Shown here: positions 43,715-53,789 of the stretch, piece after piece | Position numbering within the stretch: position 1 is the first letter of the stretch | How the letters are laid out: each line of letters starts with the position of its first letter | Origin: Mesorhizobium sp. SARCC-RB16n | GTDB taxonomy: Bacteria; Pseudomonadota; Alphaproteobacteria; Rhizobiales; Rhizobiaceae | Length of the DNA: 64,000 nt | Reading direction: 5' to 3' | Assembly (NCBI RefSeq): GCF_008520305.1 | Contig: NZ_ML703268.1 | Span: 1 to 64,000, forward strand | Translations under genes and position numbers: made by a program | Notes under the pieces: generated by a model | What the model saw: the letters and a program-made list of their open reading frames with translations, nothing else | Database searches by the model: none | What the model was told of the DNA's origin: nothing

Positions 43715-44977
43715 TCAACCTCCGGTTCCAGGCCCGGCGCGCGCGGAAGCGAACAATGCGACGGCGTTGGTGATGCTTTGCGCTGCCTTGCCGCGCCACT
43801 CGGCGTCGAGCAGTTGCGCCTCGTCCTTGGCGTTGGAGAGATAGCCGAGCTCGACCAGCACGGACGGCACGTCTGGGGCCTTCAACACCTTGAATCCGGC
43901 CGAACGCTGCGGATTGTTGATAAGGCCGACGCTGGTCGAGAGCTGACCGACCAATGTGTGGGCAAAACTCATCGAGAAGGTGTGCGTCTCGCGGCGGATC
44001 AGGTCGATCAGGATATCGGTCACTTCCTTGTTGTCGTCCTTGATGACCATGCCGGCGAACTGGTCGGACAGGTTTTCACGGTCGGCAAGCGCCTGCGCTT
44101 CCGGGTCGGAAGCCTTGTCGGAGACCGTATAGACGGTGGCACCGCGGATGCCCTTGACGCTGATCGTGTCGGCATGAATGGAAATCAACAGATCGGCCTC
44201 ATGCTGGCGGGCAATGCGGACGCGGTCGTCCAGGCGCAGATATTCATCGGTATCACGGGTCATGAAGACATCGTATTTGCCGATGGCCGCGAGCTTGTCG
44301 CGCAACTCCGTGGCAAAGGCCAGCGTGACGTTCTTCTCGATAGTGCCGTTCAAGCCCTCGGCGCCGCCGTCTATGCCGCCATGGCCGGGGTCAATGACGA
44401 CGGTGAACCGGTGGCCCGGATTGGAGACAGGTCCCGTACCGACCCGGCCGCCCTTATCGGTCGAAACCGTGGAGCCGGTGGTCAGCGCCTGGTTGGCAAG
44501 GGCGGCGTCAAACTCACGTTCGGAGGCCGCCGACATGTCGATGGCAATGCGGTAGCCGGCTCCATCCTCGTTCTTGAGCACATCGAGCTTGTCGACGGCG
44601 AACGGCCCCTTACCGGTCAGGATCAGTCGCGAGACGCCCTCGCCGAGTTCGCCAAGCCGCACGCCCTTGACCAGGCCACGCGGTTTCAAATCCTTGGCAT
44701 CGATGGCAAATCGGGTGTTCGCAAGATCGACGACAAGGCGGTTGGGCCCGCGCAGCAGGAACCATTTGATGTCAGGCTCGCGATCGAAATCGATGACGAT
44801 GCGCATCTTGGTGGCATCGCCGGCCATCTTGTAGCCCTTCGCCACAAGCGGCGCGTCGGCGGCGTTGGCAACCGTGGAAAAGGCAGACGAAAACACCACC
44901 AGCCACACGAGACAGAAGGCAAGGAGAATCTGGCCGCCGACACGACATCCCTTGTCTGTGAAGTCCGCCAGTCCCAT
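43715..44977 (-). CDS. amiC: N-acetylmuramoyl-L-alanine amidase (AmiC-type)
   Basis: The 420-residue periplasmic enzyme cleaves peptide stems from peptidoglycan, mainly at division. It has an N-terminal signal (LLAFCLVWLVVFSSAFSTVANA), an AMIN domain (about residues 50-150, with NRLVVDLANTRFAID) and an amidase_3 domain. The latter carries the zinc motifs VVIDPGHGGIDGG (about 194), SIHADTISVKGIRGATVYTVS and the catalytic VLVELGYLSNAKDE. GGAAGAGAG precedes the ATG. mrcA follows after 212 bases. The zinc domain contains the helix that in AmiB/C blocks the site until EnvC-like activators bind, but its exact borders cannot be judged here. Confidence 0.93.
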   Translation of the reverse strand: MGLADFTDKGCRVGGQILLAFCLVWLVVFSSAFSTVANAADAPLVAKGYKMAGDATKMRIVIDFDREPDIKWFLLRGPNRLVVDLANTRFAIDAKDLKPRGLVKGVRLGELGEGVSRLILTGKGPFAVDKLDVLKNEDGAGYRIAIDMSAASEREFDAALANQALTTGSTVSTDKGGRVGTGPVSNPGHRFTVVIDPGHGGIDGGAEGLNGTIEKNVTLAFATELRDKLAAIGKYDVFMTRDTDEYLRLDDRVRIARQHEADLLISIHADTISVKGIRGATVYTVSDKASDPEAQALADRENLSDQFAGMVIKDDNKEVTDILIDLIRRETHTFSMSFAHTLVGQLSTSVGLINNPQRSAGFKVLKAPDVPSVLVELGYLSNAKDEAQLLDAEWRGKAAQSITNAVALFASARAGPGTGG

Positions 44978-45627
44978 CTCTCTTCCAGTCGCTCCCGGTT
45001 TGGCGCCCCGCGCCCGTTCATTCCATCGAAGTGCCAGCCAGGCGAACTCGATTAACGATTGGTATCCAGAGAAGGTTAACCAAGCCTTTTCATGGAAGGA
45101 TCGGAGCCCAGGCTTACGCTACGGAACTGCTTTTTGCCGGCATCGGAAATCGGGGTTGCCTTCCACCCCGCCAAATCATAAAAGCGATGGTGGATCACTG
45201 CAATCCTGGAACCGCCCTCCTCCGCAGCTTCCTGCTACAGGGTCAGATGAAAGGCGGCTCCTTTCGCTTCACGCGAAAAGGCTTCAGGTGATTGCGACGA
45301 ATTTCGCAGGTGTGCTCCCGTGGCGGGGGAATCACCTGCGTGAGGAAAACGGCCGGGTTTGTTCCCGCGCCGGCTCTGTATGAGCAAACAAGCTGGTCCG
45401 GTTTCCGGGCTTTGGTTCAAAAGTTCTGCTGGTGACGATGGCTTCAAGCGCAATCATGGAAAGGTCCGCATCAAACCGCGCCAATATGGCTGCGGGCGGC
45501 ACCGCCGTGACACGCAGGCACCGTCCGGCGGACGTTCAATTATCCGGCACCCACTCTCATCCAGACACACAGCAGCGGGCTTTGCCCCGCCAGCTGCGGC
45601 TGACGGCTGCCGGGGGGAAACGAAATA
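44978..45627. other. Long leader and promoter region of rne
   Basis: Six hundred and fifty bases without a credible gene separate divergent amiC and rne. Several stem candidates are visible, such as GCAGGTG (45307-45313) with CACCTGC later in the segment. In E. coli and other bacteria the rne 5' leader is folded and autoregulates the mRNA; a similar role is plausible here. Short frames on the plus strand (45031-45291 and 45359-45628) lack similarity. Confidence 0.55.
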
Positions 45628-48573
45628 ATGCCCAACAAAATGCTGATAGACGCCTCCCACCCGGAGGAAACACGCGTTGTCGTCGTACGCGGTAACCGTA
45701 TCGAAGAATTCGACTTTGAATCTCAGGACAAGAAGCAGCTCAAAGGAAACATCTACCTCGCCCGCGTAACGCGCGTCGAACCCTCCCTTCAGGCAGCCTT
45801 TGTCGAATATGGCGGCAACCGTCACGGTTTTCTCGCCTTCAGTGAAATACATCCCGACTACTACCAGATTCCGGTCGCCGACCGTCAGGCACTGCTGCGC
45901 GCTGAAGCGCAGGAGGCCGAGGACGAAGAGAACGAGGACGGCGAAGGCGACGATCGCCAGAGCCGGGATCGTGGACGGCGCGGTCGCCGGCGCGGCGGCA
46001 AGACCCGCGACCGTGGTGAAGACAGGCGCGATGCCGGCACGGCCGATTCCGGCGAGGCAAACGAAGCCGCCGGCGAGGTTGACGAAAACAACGACAATGG
46101 CACGGATATCGTCGCCGAGGACATGTCCGACGTTTCCGGGGCCACGGAACACGCGGCGGATGCCTCGGAAGACGCCGGTGCACCCGAGCATGACAGTGCA
46201 TCCGAAGATAACGAGGGTTCTTCCGAACAGGACGAAAGCGAGACCGGCGACGGCGGCCCCAAGTCGATCGCCGCCTCCGTCGAAGCCGATGTGATTTCCG
46301 AGCCTGCCCCGCAGGCGGAACAGGGCAGTGAAGCCACCTCCACCGACAATGATCGCGGCATGCTGGAGGAAGTATCCTCTTCCCATCCCGACGACCATGA
46401 GATCGAATCGGTCGGCGCCGAGGATGCGCTCGAGGAAGTGCGCAACCGCCGCAAGCCGGTGCGCCGCCAGTACAAGATCCAGGAAGTGATCAAGCGCCGG
46501 CAGATCCTGCTGGTGCAGGTCGTCAAGGAAGAGCGCGGCAACAAGGGCGCGGCGCTCACCACCTACCTGTCGCTTGCCGGCCGCTATTCGGTGTTGATGC
46601 CCAACACGGCGCGCGGCGGCGGCATTTCGCGCAAGATCACCAGCGCGGTCGACCGCAAGCGCCTCAAGGAGGTCGTCGCGGATCTCGAAGTGCCGCAGGG
46701 CATGGGGGTCATCCTGCGCACCGCCGGCGAGAGCCGCACCAAGGCCGAGATCAAGCGCGACTACGAATATCTGATGCGGCTGTGGGAGAACGTGCGCAAT
46801 CTCACGCTTCAATCCACCGCCCCTGCCCTCGTCTACGAGGAAGGCAGCCTGATCAAGCGTTCGGTGCGCGACCTCTACAACAAGGACATCGACGAGATTC
46901 TTGTGTCCGGCGAGGAAGGCTATCGCGAGGCCAAGGACTTCATGCGCATGCTGATGCCGAGCCACGCCAAGGTGGTTCAGCCGTTCCGCGACACGACGCC
47001 GATCTTCGTGCGCAACGGCATCGAGGCGCAGCTCGACCGCATGCTGCAGCCGCAAGTGACGCTGAAGAGCGGCGGCTACATTATCATCAACCAGACCGAG
47101 GCGCTGGTCGCCATCGACGTCAATTCGGGCCGTTCCACCAAGGAGCACTCGATCGAGGACACCGCGCTTCACACCAATCTGGAAGCGGCCGAGGAAGTCG
47201 CCCGCCAGCTTCGGCTGCGCGACCTTGCCGGCCTGATCGTCATCGACTTCATCGACATGGAGGAGAACCGCAACAACCGCTCCGTCGAGAAGCGGCTGAA
47301 GGATCACCTCAAGAACGACAGGGCACGCATTCAGGTCGGCCGCATTTCGCATTTCGGCCTGATGGAGATGTCGCGTCAGCGCATCCGCGCCAGCGTGCTG
47401 GAATCGACCATGAAGCCGTGCCCGCATTGCGGCGGCACCGGCCATGTGCGCTCCGATTCGTCGGTCGCGCTGATGGTGGTGCGGGCGATCGAGGAATTCC
47501 TGCTCAAGGATTCGCGCAGCCACATCACGGTGCGCACGCCGGCCGCGACCGCGCTCTACGTGCTCAACCACAAGCGCGGCACGCTGGTGGAACTGGAAAG
47601 CCGCTTCGGCCTGACCGTCACCATCGAGGCCGACGATACGGTCGGCGCGCAGCACTATGCGATCTTCCGTGGCGCGCTGGCCGAAAAGCCGGAAGGTTTT
47701 GTCGAGGCGCGCAGCCTGCCGGCCTATGTCGAGCCGGAAGAGCCCGAGGACGAGATCGTCGTCGTCGAGGAGGAAGACGAAGCGCCGGCTCAGGCCGAAC
47801 AGCCGCGTCATGCCCAGCAGGGTCAGCCGCAGCGGACAGCCGAGGATGGCGAAGGCCGCGACCGCAAACGCCGCAAGCGCCGCAGGCGGCGCGGCGGCAA
47901 GGATCGCGACCGCGAGCACGGCGCCCCAACGGACGGCGCTCCCGTCTCCACGTCCGATGACGGCTTCTCCGCATCGGAAAGCGGGACGGACCATGACGAG
48001 GCCGAGGCAGACGACGAGGCTGCGGTCGCCGCAACCGAGACTGTCGAAACGGCGGAAGCATCCGACGATGGCCAAGGCAAGAAGCGTCGGCGTGGCAAGC
48101 GCGGCGGCAAGCGCAACCGTCGCGAAGACGGTGAAGGCGAGATGATCGAGGCGGAAGCCGGTGAAACGACCGAGCCTGCCGAGGCTGACGCTTCGCTAAG
48201 CGAGCCCGTGTCGATCGAGCCGCTGGCTGTCGCTGCCGTCGAAGAACCGGCGGCTATCGTGAGCGACGAGGTGCCAAGCACCGAGAAGCCCAAGAAGCCG
48301 CGTCGCGCAGCCAAGCCGAAGAAGGCAGCCGTCGCCGAGGAGCCGACCGCGGAAGTGGCCGTGCAGGCGCCCGCCGAAACGCCAGCCACGGCATCGGACG
48401 AGGCAGCCGCCGCCGGGGAGACACCGAAAGCCCGGCCGTCACGCCGCAAGGTGGCAGCCGCCGACGCACCTGTCGTGCCGGTGGTTTCCTCGACCGTGGC
48501 CGATGAGCCGGAAGCCAAGACCGAAGAAAAGCCCAAGCGTGCCGGTTGGTGGCAGCGGAAAGGTTTTTTCTAA
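45628..48573 (+). CDS. rne: Ribonuclease E
   Basis: The 981-residue endonuclease is the core of the RNA degradosome. The S1 domain starts near residue 35 (KGNIYLARVTRVEPSLQAAFVEYGGNRHGFL) but is split by a very acidic insertion of about 180 residues (roughly 90-270) before the rest of S1 (QILLVQVVKEERGNKGAALT). Catalytic Asp residues lie in VAIDVNSGR (about 495) and IDFIDMEEN (about 540), and the Zn-link is CPHCGGTG (about 597). The Lys/Arg- and Glu/Ala-rich tail ends RAGWWQRKGFF, the GWW motif known in Caulobacter to bind PNPase. A GGGGGG ribosome site precedes the ATG. Confidence 0.96.
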   Translation: MPNKMLIDASHPEETRVVVVRGNRIEEFDFESQDKKQLKGNIYLARVTRVEPSLQAAFVEYGGNRHGFLAFSEIHPDYYQIPVADRQALLRAEAQEAEDEENEDGEGDDRQSRDRGRRGRRRGGKTRDRGEDRRDAGTADSGEANEAAGEVDENNDNGTDIVAEDMSDVSGATEHAADASEDAGAPEHDSASEDNEGSSEQDESETGDGGPKSIAASVEADVISEPAPQAEQGSEATSTDNDRGMLEEVSSSHPDDHEIESVGAEDALEEVRNRRKPVRRQYKIQEVIKRRQILLVQVVKEERGNKGAALTTYLSLAGRYSVLMPNTARGGGISRKITSAVDRKRLKEVVADLEVPQGMGVILRTAGESRTKAEIKRDYEYLMRLWENVRNLTLQSTAPALVYEEGSLIKRSVRDLYNKDIDEILVSGEEGYREAKDFMRMLMPSHAKVVQPFRDTTPIFVRNGIEAQLDRMLQPQVTLKSGGYIIINQTEALVAIDVNSGRSTKEHSIEDTALHTNLEAAEEVARQLRLRDLAGLIVIDFIDMEENRNNRSVEKRLKDHLKNDRARIQVGRISHFGLMEMSRQRIRASVLESTMKPCPHCGGTGHVRSDSSVALMVVRAIEEFLLKDSRSHITVRTPAATALYVLNHKRGTLVELESRFGLTVTIEADDTVGAQHYAIFRGALAEKPEGFVEARSLPAYVEPEEPEDEIVVVEEEDEAPAQAEQPRHAQQGQPQRTAEDGEGRDRKRRKRRRRRGGKDRDREHGAPTDGAPVSTSDDGFSASESGTDHDEAEADDEAAVAATETVETAEASDDGQGKKRRRGKRGGKRNRREDGEGEMIEAEAGETTEPAEADASLSEPVSIEPLAVAAVEEPAAIVSDEVPSTEKPKKPRRAAKPKKAAVAEEPTAEVAVQAPAETPATASDEAAAAGETPKARPSRRKVAAADAPVVPVVSSTVADEPEAKTEEKPKRAGWWQRKGFF

Positions 48574-48609
48574 GCTTTTCAAATTCTTGAAATGATTTTC
48601 TGACAAAAG

Positions 48610-48646
48610 AATCCCGCGCCGATCGAAACGAACGGCGCGGGATTTT
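48610..48646. terminator. Bidirectional terminator between rne and glsA
   Basis: AATCCCGCGCCG and CGGCGCGGGATT form a 12-bp stem with an 11-base loop, flanked by As and Ts. It lies between convergent rne and glsA and can serve both. Confidence 0.85.
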
Positions 48647-48667
48647 CATCTTCGGCAGTTCGTGGTC

Positions 48668-49597
48668 CTACGGCGCGAAGATCGACCAGTTCATTATTCT
48701 GGCGAGCTTTTCCAGCGCGATCGAACCTAACTTGGAATTGCCGTTGGCGTTGAGGCCGGGCGACCAGACGGCGAGCGAGGCGACACCCGGCACGATGCCC
48801 AATATGCCGCCGCCAACGCCGCTCTTGCCGGGAATACCGACGCGGAAGGCGAAATCGCCGGAGCCGTCATAGTGGCCGCAGGTCAGCATCATGGCGCCGA
48901 TGCGCCGCGCCCGCTCCGCCGACACCACGGAATGCCCGGTTGCCGGATTCTTGCCGCCATTGGCAAGGAAGCGACCGGCCATGGCCAGTTGCCGGCAGCT
49001 CATGGCGATGGCGCAATGGTGGAAATAGACGCCCAACGCCAGTTCCGGCGCATGATTGAGATTGCCGAAGGATTTCATGTAGTTGGCAAGCGCGAAGTTG
49101 CGATAGCCGGTGGCGCGTTCGGAGGCCGCGACCTCGCGGTCGATAATGATTGTCTCGTCGTCGCAGAGGAACTGGACGAAGCGCAGGATCTCGCCGATCG
49201 CCTCGCGCGGCTGGTGGCCGGCAAGCAGGATGTCGGAAATGACGATAGCGCCGGCATTGATGAACGGGTTGCGCGGAATGCCGTTCTCATGCTCGAGCTG
49301 GACAATCGAGTTGAACGGGTTGCCGGAGGGCTCGCGCCCTACCCGCTTCCACAGCGCGTCGCCGACATTGCCGAGCGCCAGCGTCAAGGTGAACACCTTC
49401 GAGATGCTCTGGATCGAAAAAGCCTGGTCGGCATCGCCAGCCACCAGCGTGCGGCCGTCATTGGTAACGGCTGCGATACCGAACTTCTTCGGATCGACCT
49501 TGCCCAGTTGGGGAATATAGGTCGCGACATCGCCGCGATCGGTGCGTTCAGCCATCTCCGCCGCGACTTCCGCCAGCGCCTGTTCGAGCTCCGCCAT
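48668..49597 (-). CDS. glsA: Glutaminase A
   Basis: The 309-residue enzyme hydrolyses glutamine to glutamate and ammonia. It carries the serine-protease-like QSISKVF motif (Ser64-x-x-Lys67), [22 protein letters not shown], and a later [15 protein letters not shown] segment, as in E. coli YbaS/YneH (308-310 residues). It starts 4 bases after the aminotransferase stop, so the two form an operon. The pair suggests a role in amino-group handling, but the link is only positional. Confidence 0.94.
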   Translation of the reverse strand: MAELEQALAEVAAEMAERTDRGDVATYIPQLGKVDPKKFGIAAVTNDGRTLVAGDADQAFSIQSISKVFTLTLALGNVGDALWKRVGREPSGNPFNSIVQLEHENGIPRNPFINAGAIVISDILLAGHQPREAIGEILRFVQFLCDDETIIIDREVAASERATGYRNFALANYMKSFGNLNHAPELALGVYFHHCAIAMSCRQLAMAGRFLANGGKNPATGHSVVSAERARRIGAMMLTCGHYDGSGDFAFRVGIPGKSGVGGGILGIVPGVASLAVWSPGLNANGNSKLGSIALEKLARIMNWSIFAP

Positions 49598-49601
49598 GGC
49601 G

Positions 49602-50750
49602 CTACCTCAACCAGCGTTCGATGCGTGCCATCGCCTCGACCATGTCGTCGTGGCTGCCGGCATAGGAAAACCGCATCGTGCGATGGCCGGCGCGGGTGTC
49701 GAAGTCGCGGCCGGGCGTCGCCGCCACATGCGCCTCGGCCAGCATCTTGCGGGCAAAGGCCATGCTGTCATTGCTGTGCCGGGTGACATCGCAAAACGCA
49801 TAGAAGGCGCCATCCATGGGCGCCGCCAGGGGAAAACCCAGCTCTGGGAGACGTTTCATCAGAAGCTCGCGGTTCCAGGCATAGCGCCGCTTCACCGCCT
49901 CCAATTCCTCCGTTGCGGCAAAGGCCTCGATCGCCGCGATCTGCGACAGCTCAGGCGGCGAGATGTAGAGGCTCTGGGCGATACGCTCGACCGGCCGCAC
50001 GAGTTCTTCCGGCAACACCATCCAGCCGATGCGCCAGCCGGTCATGCAGTAGTATTTCGAGAAGGAGTTGATCACCGTCACGCTGTTGCTGAAGGCGAGT
50101 GCGGTGGTGTCAGGGGCGCCATAGGCCAGCCGATGATAGATCTCATCGGAAATGACGGCGATGCCGAGGGAGTGCGCCGTGGTGACCAGGGTCGCCAGCC
50201 CATCGGCCGGTATGACAGCGCCGGTCGGATTGGCCGGACTTGCAAACAGCACGCCCTTCAACGGCTTCTCGCGATGCGCGGCCTCCAGATGGCCGGCATG
50301 CAGGTAAGCCGCATCGCCGAGCTCGATTTCGACCACGTCAATGCCAAGGGCTGCCATGATGTTGCGATAGGCGGGGTAGCCGGGCGCAGCGATGGCGACC
50401 CGATCGCCCGGATCGAACATCGCCAGGAAGGCGAGATTGAAGGCCGCCGACGATCCGGTGGTCACCGCGATCCGGCCAGGGTCGATATCGAGGCCATAAT
50501 GATCGGCGTAATGCCCCGCGATCGCCTTGCGCAGCGAGGCCAGACCCAAGGTGTCGGTATAGCCTATGCGTCCATGCTCCAGCGCCTTGGCCGCGGCGGC
50601 GCGAACCCGTACAGGCGCCGGATCGGATGGCTGGCCGACCGCCATGGAAATCACCGGTATACCCAGAGCCTTCAGCCGGTTCGCTTCGGCCAACACATCC
50701 ATGGCGTGGAACGGCTCGACATTGCCGCGATGGGAGAGCGAAACGACCAT
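49602..50750 (-). CDS. PLP-dependent aminotransferase, class I/II (AspC-like fold)
   Basis: The 382-residue fold-type I aminotransferase has the substrate-binding [22 protein letters not shown] region, [19 protein letters not shown] and the PLP-binding Lys in [19 protein letters not shown] (about residue 236). The C-terminus contains the conserved Arg in RMRFSYAGS. The amino acid specificity cannot be told. AGGGG lies 6 bases before the ATG at 50750; the longer start at 50804 is less likely. It precedes glsA with a 4-base gap. Confidence 0.88.
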   Translation of the reverse strand: MVVSLSHRGNVEPFHAMDVLAEANRLKALGIPVISMAVGQPSDPAPVRVRAAAAKALEHGRIGYTDTLGLASLRKAIAGHYADHYGLDIDPGRIAVTTGSSAAFNLAFLAMFDPGDRVAIAAPGYPAYRNIMAALGIDVVEIELGDAAYLHAGHLEAAHREKPLKGVLFASPANPTGAVIPADGLATLVTTAHSLGIAVISDEIYHRLAYGAPDTTALAFSNSVTVINSFSKYYCMTGWRIGWMVLPEELVRPVERIAQSLYISPPELSQIAAIEAFAATEELEAVKRRYAWNRELLMKRLPELGFPLAAPMDGAFYAFCDVTRHSNDSMAFARKMLAEAHVAATPGRDFDTRAGHRTMRFSYAGSHDDMVEAMARIERWLR

Positions 50751-50897
50751 TTTTACCCCTGTCCCGAGGATTGAGCGCGCCAGGTCCTGACGCATGCGCC
50801 GCACAAATGCCCGATTGATCTGAGGATCACAAGTTGAGGAAGTTTTTCAGGTGCCGACTTTTCATCTTTCGCCCGCTCGTCTACCAGTGGACACATT

Positions 50898-52292
50898 ATG
50901 TTGAGCCGATCCAGATCGACGATTGCCGAGGCAGCGCGTGTCTTCGCGACGATCTCGCTTGCCGCCGCAGTCGCGGTGGCCGGTTCGGTGACCGCCTTCG
51001 CCCAGGGCGTGCCGGTGGTTCGCGACGCCGAGATCGAATCTCTGGTGCGCGATTATGCACGGCCGATCTTCAGGGCGGCAGGGCTGGCGAATGACGGCAT
51101 CGACATCGTACTGGTCAACGATTCCAGCTTCAACGCCTTCGTCACCGGGCGCCGTCTGTTCATCAACACCGGCGCGCTGATGACGGCTGAGACCCCGAAC
51201 GAAATCATCGGCGTCATCGCGCACGAGGCCGGGCATATCGCCGGCGGCCACCAGCAGAAACTGCGCGACCAGCTCGAACGCGCCAAGACCATGGCCATCA
51301 TCGCCACCTTGCTTGGCGCCGGCGCCATCGTTGCCGGTGCGACCACCAACAGCCGCGGTCTTGCCGGCGCCGGCATGGGCGTGGCGGCTGGCGGCGGCGA
51401 GATGGCGCAGCGCAGCATCGTCGCCTATCAGCGCACCGAGGAAATCACGGCCGACCGCTCGGCCATCACCTATCTCAATGCCACCGGCCAGTCCGGCATG
51501 GGCATGCTGAAGACCTTCCACCGCTTCCAGTCGGCACTGTCGCTGTCGGGCGCGCAGGTCGATCCTTACCGGATCAGCCATCCGATGCCGCAGGACCGCA
51601 TCGCCAACCTCGAAGTGCTGGTCAAGCAGAGCCCCAATGTCGACAAGATCGACGCACCGACGCTGCAGCAGCGCCACGACATGATGCGAGTTAAGATTGC
51701 CGTGTATATGGACGGCCAGGCCGCCGCTGCGCGGCTGATGCAAAAGATGCGGGGCAGCATGGCGGCGCAATATGGCGATGCCCAGTCGACCTATCTCTAC
51801 GGCAACATCGCCGCGGCGCTCACCAAGACCAACGCCCTGATCAAGGCGCAGCCCAAGAACGCCTACTTCCAAGAACTGCGCGGCGATATATTGATGAAAG
51901 CGAACAAGCCCGAGGATGCGGCCGACGCTTATTCCAAAGCGGTCAGCCTCGATCCGGCACGGTCCGGCCTGCTGCCTGTCTCGCTTGGCCAGGCGCTGAT
52001 GGCGGTCGGCACGCCCGATTCGCTCAAGGAAGCTGTCATGCAGATCAACAATGGCCTGGCGCGCGACAAGGAGAATTCCACCGGATATCGTTATCTGGCG
52101 CAGGCTTACGGCGAGCTGGGAGACATACCGGGGGCCGAGCTCGCCACCGCCGAAGGCCATTTTTATTCCGGGAACTACAAGGATGCGAAGATCTTCGCCA
52201 TGCGGGCGCAACAGCAGATGAAGCGCGGCGAGCCGCGCTGGATACGCGCCCAGGACATCATAAACTACAAATCGTCAGGCAAGAGCCAGTAA
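50898..52292 (+). CDS. M48-family periplasmic metalloprotease with TPR region (BepA-like)
   Basis: The 464-residue protein has a signal peptide (cleaved near TAFAQ), the zinc motif HEAGH (residues 109-113), a third ligand in RTEEITADRSAI, a glycine-rich helical plug (about 135-170) and a C-terminal tetratricopeptide region (GDILMKANKPEDAADAYSKA). It resembles BepA/YfgC, a periplasmic protease-chaperone that quality-controls outer-membrane protein assembly. The start codon is the ATG at 50898. A DsbA-like gene follows after 69 bases, so both may serve envelope protein folding. Confidence 0.92.
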   Translation: MLSRSRSTIAEAARVFATISLAAAVAVAGSVTAFAQGVPVVRDAEIESLVRDYARPIFRAAGLANDGIDIVLVNDSSFNAFVTGRRLFINTGALMTAETPNEIIGVIAHEAGHIAGGHQQKLRDQLERAKTMAIIATLLGAGAIVAGATTNSRGLAGAGMGVAAGGGEMAQRSIVAYQRTEEITADRSAITYLNATGQSGMGMLKTFHRFQSALSLSGAQVDPYRISHPMPQDRIANLEVLVKQSPNVDKIDAPTLQQRHDMMRVKIAVYMDGQAAAARLMQKMRGSMAAQYGDAQSTYLYGNIAAALTKTNALIKAQPKNAYFQELRGDILMKANKPEDAADAYSKAVSLDPARSGLLPVSLGQALMAVGTPDSLKEAVMQINNGLARDKENSTGYRYLAQAYGELGDIPGAELATAEGHFYSGNYKDAKIFAMRAQQQMKRGEPRWIRAQDIINYKSSGKSQ

Positions 52293-52361
52293 TCTCATGA
52301 ACCTTCCGGCCGTGTGCTGTGACACAGCCAGACCGGAAAACAGGCAGAAGGAACGAGAACG

Positions 52362-53183
52362 ATGAAAAAGGCACTGCTGCTGGGCACCACGGGGGTTGCG
52401 GTCGCCCTTGCCATGCTGGCTTTCGGTTTCGTGGCCGGTAGTCCGCAGGTTGCGAAGGCCGGTACGGCACAGCCTGTCCAGACGGCTCGGCCTGTCCAGA
52501 CGGCCGTGGCCGATACCAAAATCGACCGCACCGAGGTCGAGGGAATCATCCGCGACTATCTCCTGAAGAATCCGGAAGTGCTGCTCGAAGTGCAGGATGC
52601 CCTCGAGGCCAAGCAGAAGGAGGAACAGCGCCTCGCGGCACTCGGTGTCATCAAGAACGCCAAGGATCAGATCTTCAACTCCACCTTCGACGGCGTCGTC
52701 GGCAATCCGAAGGGCAAAGTCACGATCGTCGAGTTCTACGACTACAATTGCGGCTTCTGCAAACGCGCCATCGAGGACATGCGGGCCCTGACCAAGTCCG
52801 ATCCGGATCTGCGTTTCGTGCTCAAGGAATTCCCGATCCTCGGCCCGGATTCGCAGAAGGCCAGCGTCGTTTCGATGGCGTTCCACCTGATGATGCCGGA
52901 GAAGTACGGCGAATTCCACAATGCGCTGCTCGGCGGCCAGGGGCGCGCCACCGAGGCAATGGCGATCAAGATCGCGCTTTCGCTCGGCGCCGACGAGGCG
53001 ACGCTGCGCGAGAAGATGAAGGACCCGTCGATCCCCGAGGCCTTCTCCAAGACTTACGATCTTGCCAACAAGCTGCAGATCACCGGAACCCCTTCCTACG
53101 TCGTCGGCAACGAGGTCGTGTTCGGGGCGCTCGGGCAGGAAGTGCTTGCCGAAAAGATCGAGGCGGTGAAAGCCGCGCTTTGA
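52362..53183 (+). CDS. DsbA-family thioredoxin-fold protein (ScsC/DsbA-like)
   Basis: The 273-residue secreted protein has a signal peptide (MKKALLLGTTGVAVALAML), a linker containing a duplicated RPVQTA unit, a helical N-domain (GIIRDYLLKNPEVLLEVQDALEAKQ) typical of ScsC-type proteins that can oligomerise, and the thioredoxin fold with CGFC (Cys130-Cys133). The cis-Pro loop is GTPSYVVG. It is a disulfide oxidase or isomerase in the periplasm. Its place after an M48 protease gene suggests a shared envelope-folding role. Confidence 0.9.
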   Translation: MKKALLLGTTGVAVALAMLAFGFVAGSPQVAKAGTAQPVQTARPVQTAVADTKIDRTEVEGIIRDYLLKNPEVLLEVQDALEAKQKEEQRLAALGVIKNAKDQIFNSTFDGVVGNPKGKVTIVEFYDYNCGFCKRAIEDMRALTKSDPDLRFVLKEFPILGPDSQKASVVSMAFHLMMPEKYGEFHNALLGGQGRATEAMAIKIALSLGADEATLREKMKDPSIPEAFSKTYDLANKLQITGTPSYVVGNEVVFGALGQEVLAEKIEAVKAAL

Positions 53184-53328
53184 CCGGCGGGCGGTTTTCT
53201 TCACGGGCGCATTTCGGCCTGTTGTGGACAGTGAAAGAACGTACTTGCGCTCTTTCCGCGAGCGACTATGCCCGGTATAGAGGCCCAGCGCGCCGGCTTG
53301 ACGCCGGCGCCGGAAAAGGTCGGCTTTC

Positions 53329-53763
53329 TTGAAAACGGTTTTCGTCCTGAACGGTCCCAATCTCAACGCGCTCGGCAAGCGCGAGCCGGGCATCTATGGC
53401 GGCAAGACGCTCGCGGCAATCGCCGACGACTGCAAGCAGGCAGGCAAATCGCTTGGGATCGAGATCGATTTTCGCCAGTCGAACCATGAAGGCGATCTTG
53501 TCGACTGGATCCAGGAAGCCGGCGACAAAGCAGCCGGCATCGTAATCAATCCAGGCGCCTACAGCCATACCTCGATCGCCATCCACGACGCCATCCGCTC
53601 AATCGCGCCGCTGCCGGTCGCCGAAGTTCATCTTTCCAACATCCACGCGCGGGAACCGTTCCGCCACGTCTCCATGGTCGCGCCGGTCGCTGTCGGCATG
53701 ATCTGTGGCTTTGGGCCGCTCGGCTACACGCTGGCGCTGCAGGCGCTGGCCGCACGCCTATGA
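53329..53763 (+). CDS. aroQ: 3-dehydroquinate dehydratase, type II
   Basis: The 144-residue enzyme, step 3 of the shikimate pathway, has the flexible-lid Tyr in REPGIYGG (Tyr23), the [15 protein letters not shown] motif and [14 protein letters not shown] containing the catalytic His. It starts with TTG; AAGG lies upstream. Its TGA is within the ATGA where an accB reading frame begins, showing close coupling. The combination aroQ-accB-accC is a common rhizobial operon. Confidence 0.94.
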   Translation: MKTVFVLNGPNLNALGKREPGIYGGKTLAAIADDCKQAGKSLGIEIDFRQSNHEGDLVDWIQEAGDKAAGIVINPGAYSHTSIAIHDAIRSIAPLPVAEVHLSNIHAREPFRHVSMVAPVAVGMICGFGPLGYTLALQALAARL

Positions 53764-53789
53764 CCGGCCAACAAACAGAAGGCTCGAAA

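Noticed and set aside
45454-48075. 873-codon frame antisense to rne
   Set aside because: Arises from the GC-rich codon pattern of the rne gene; composition is Arg/Ala/Val with no motifs.
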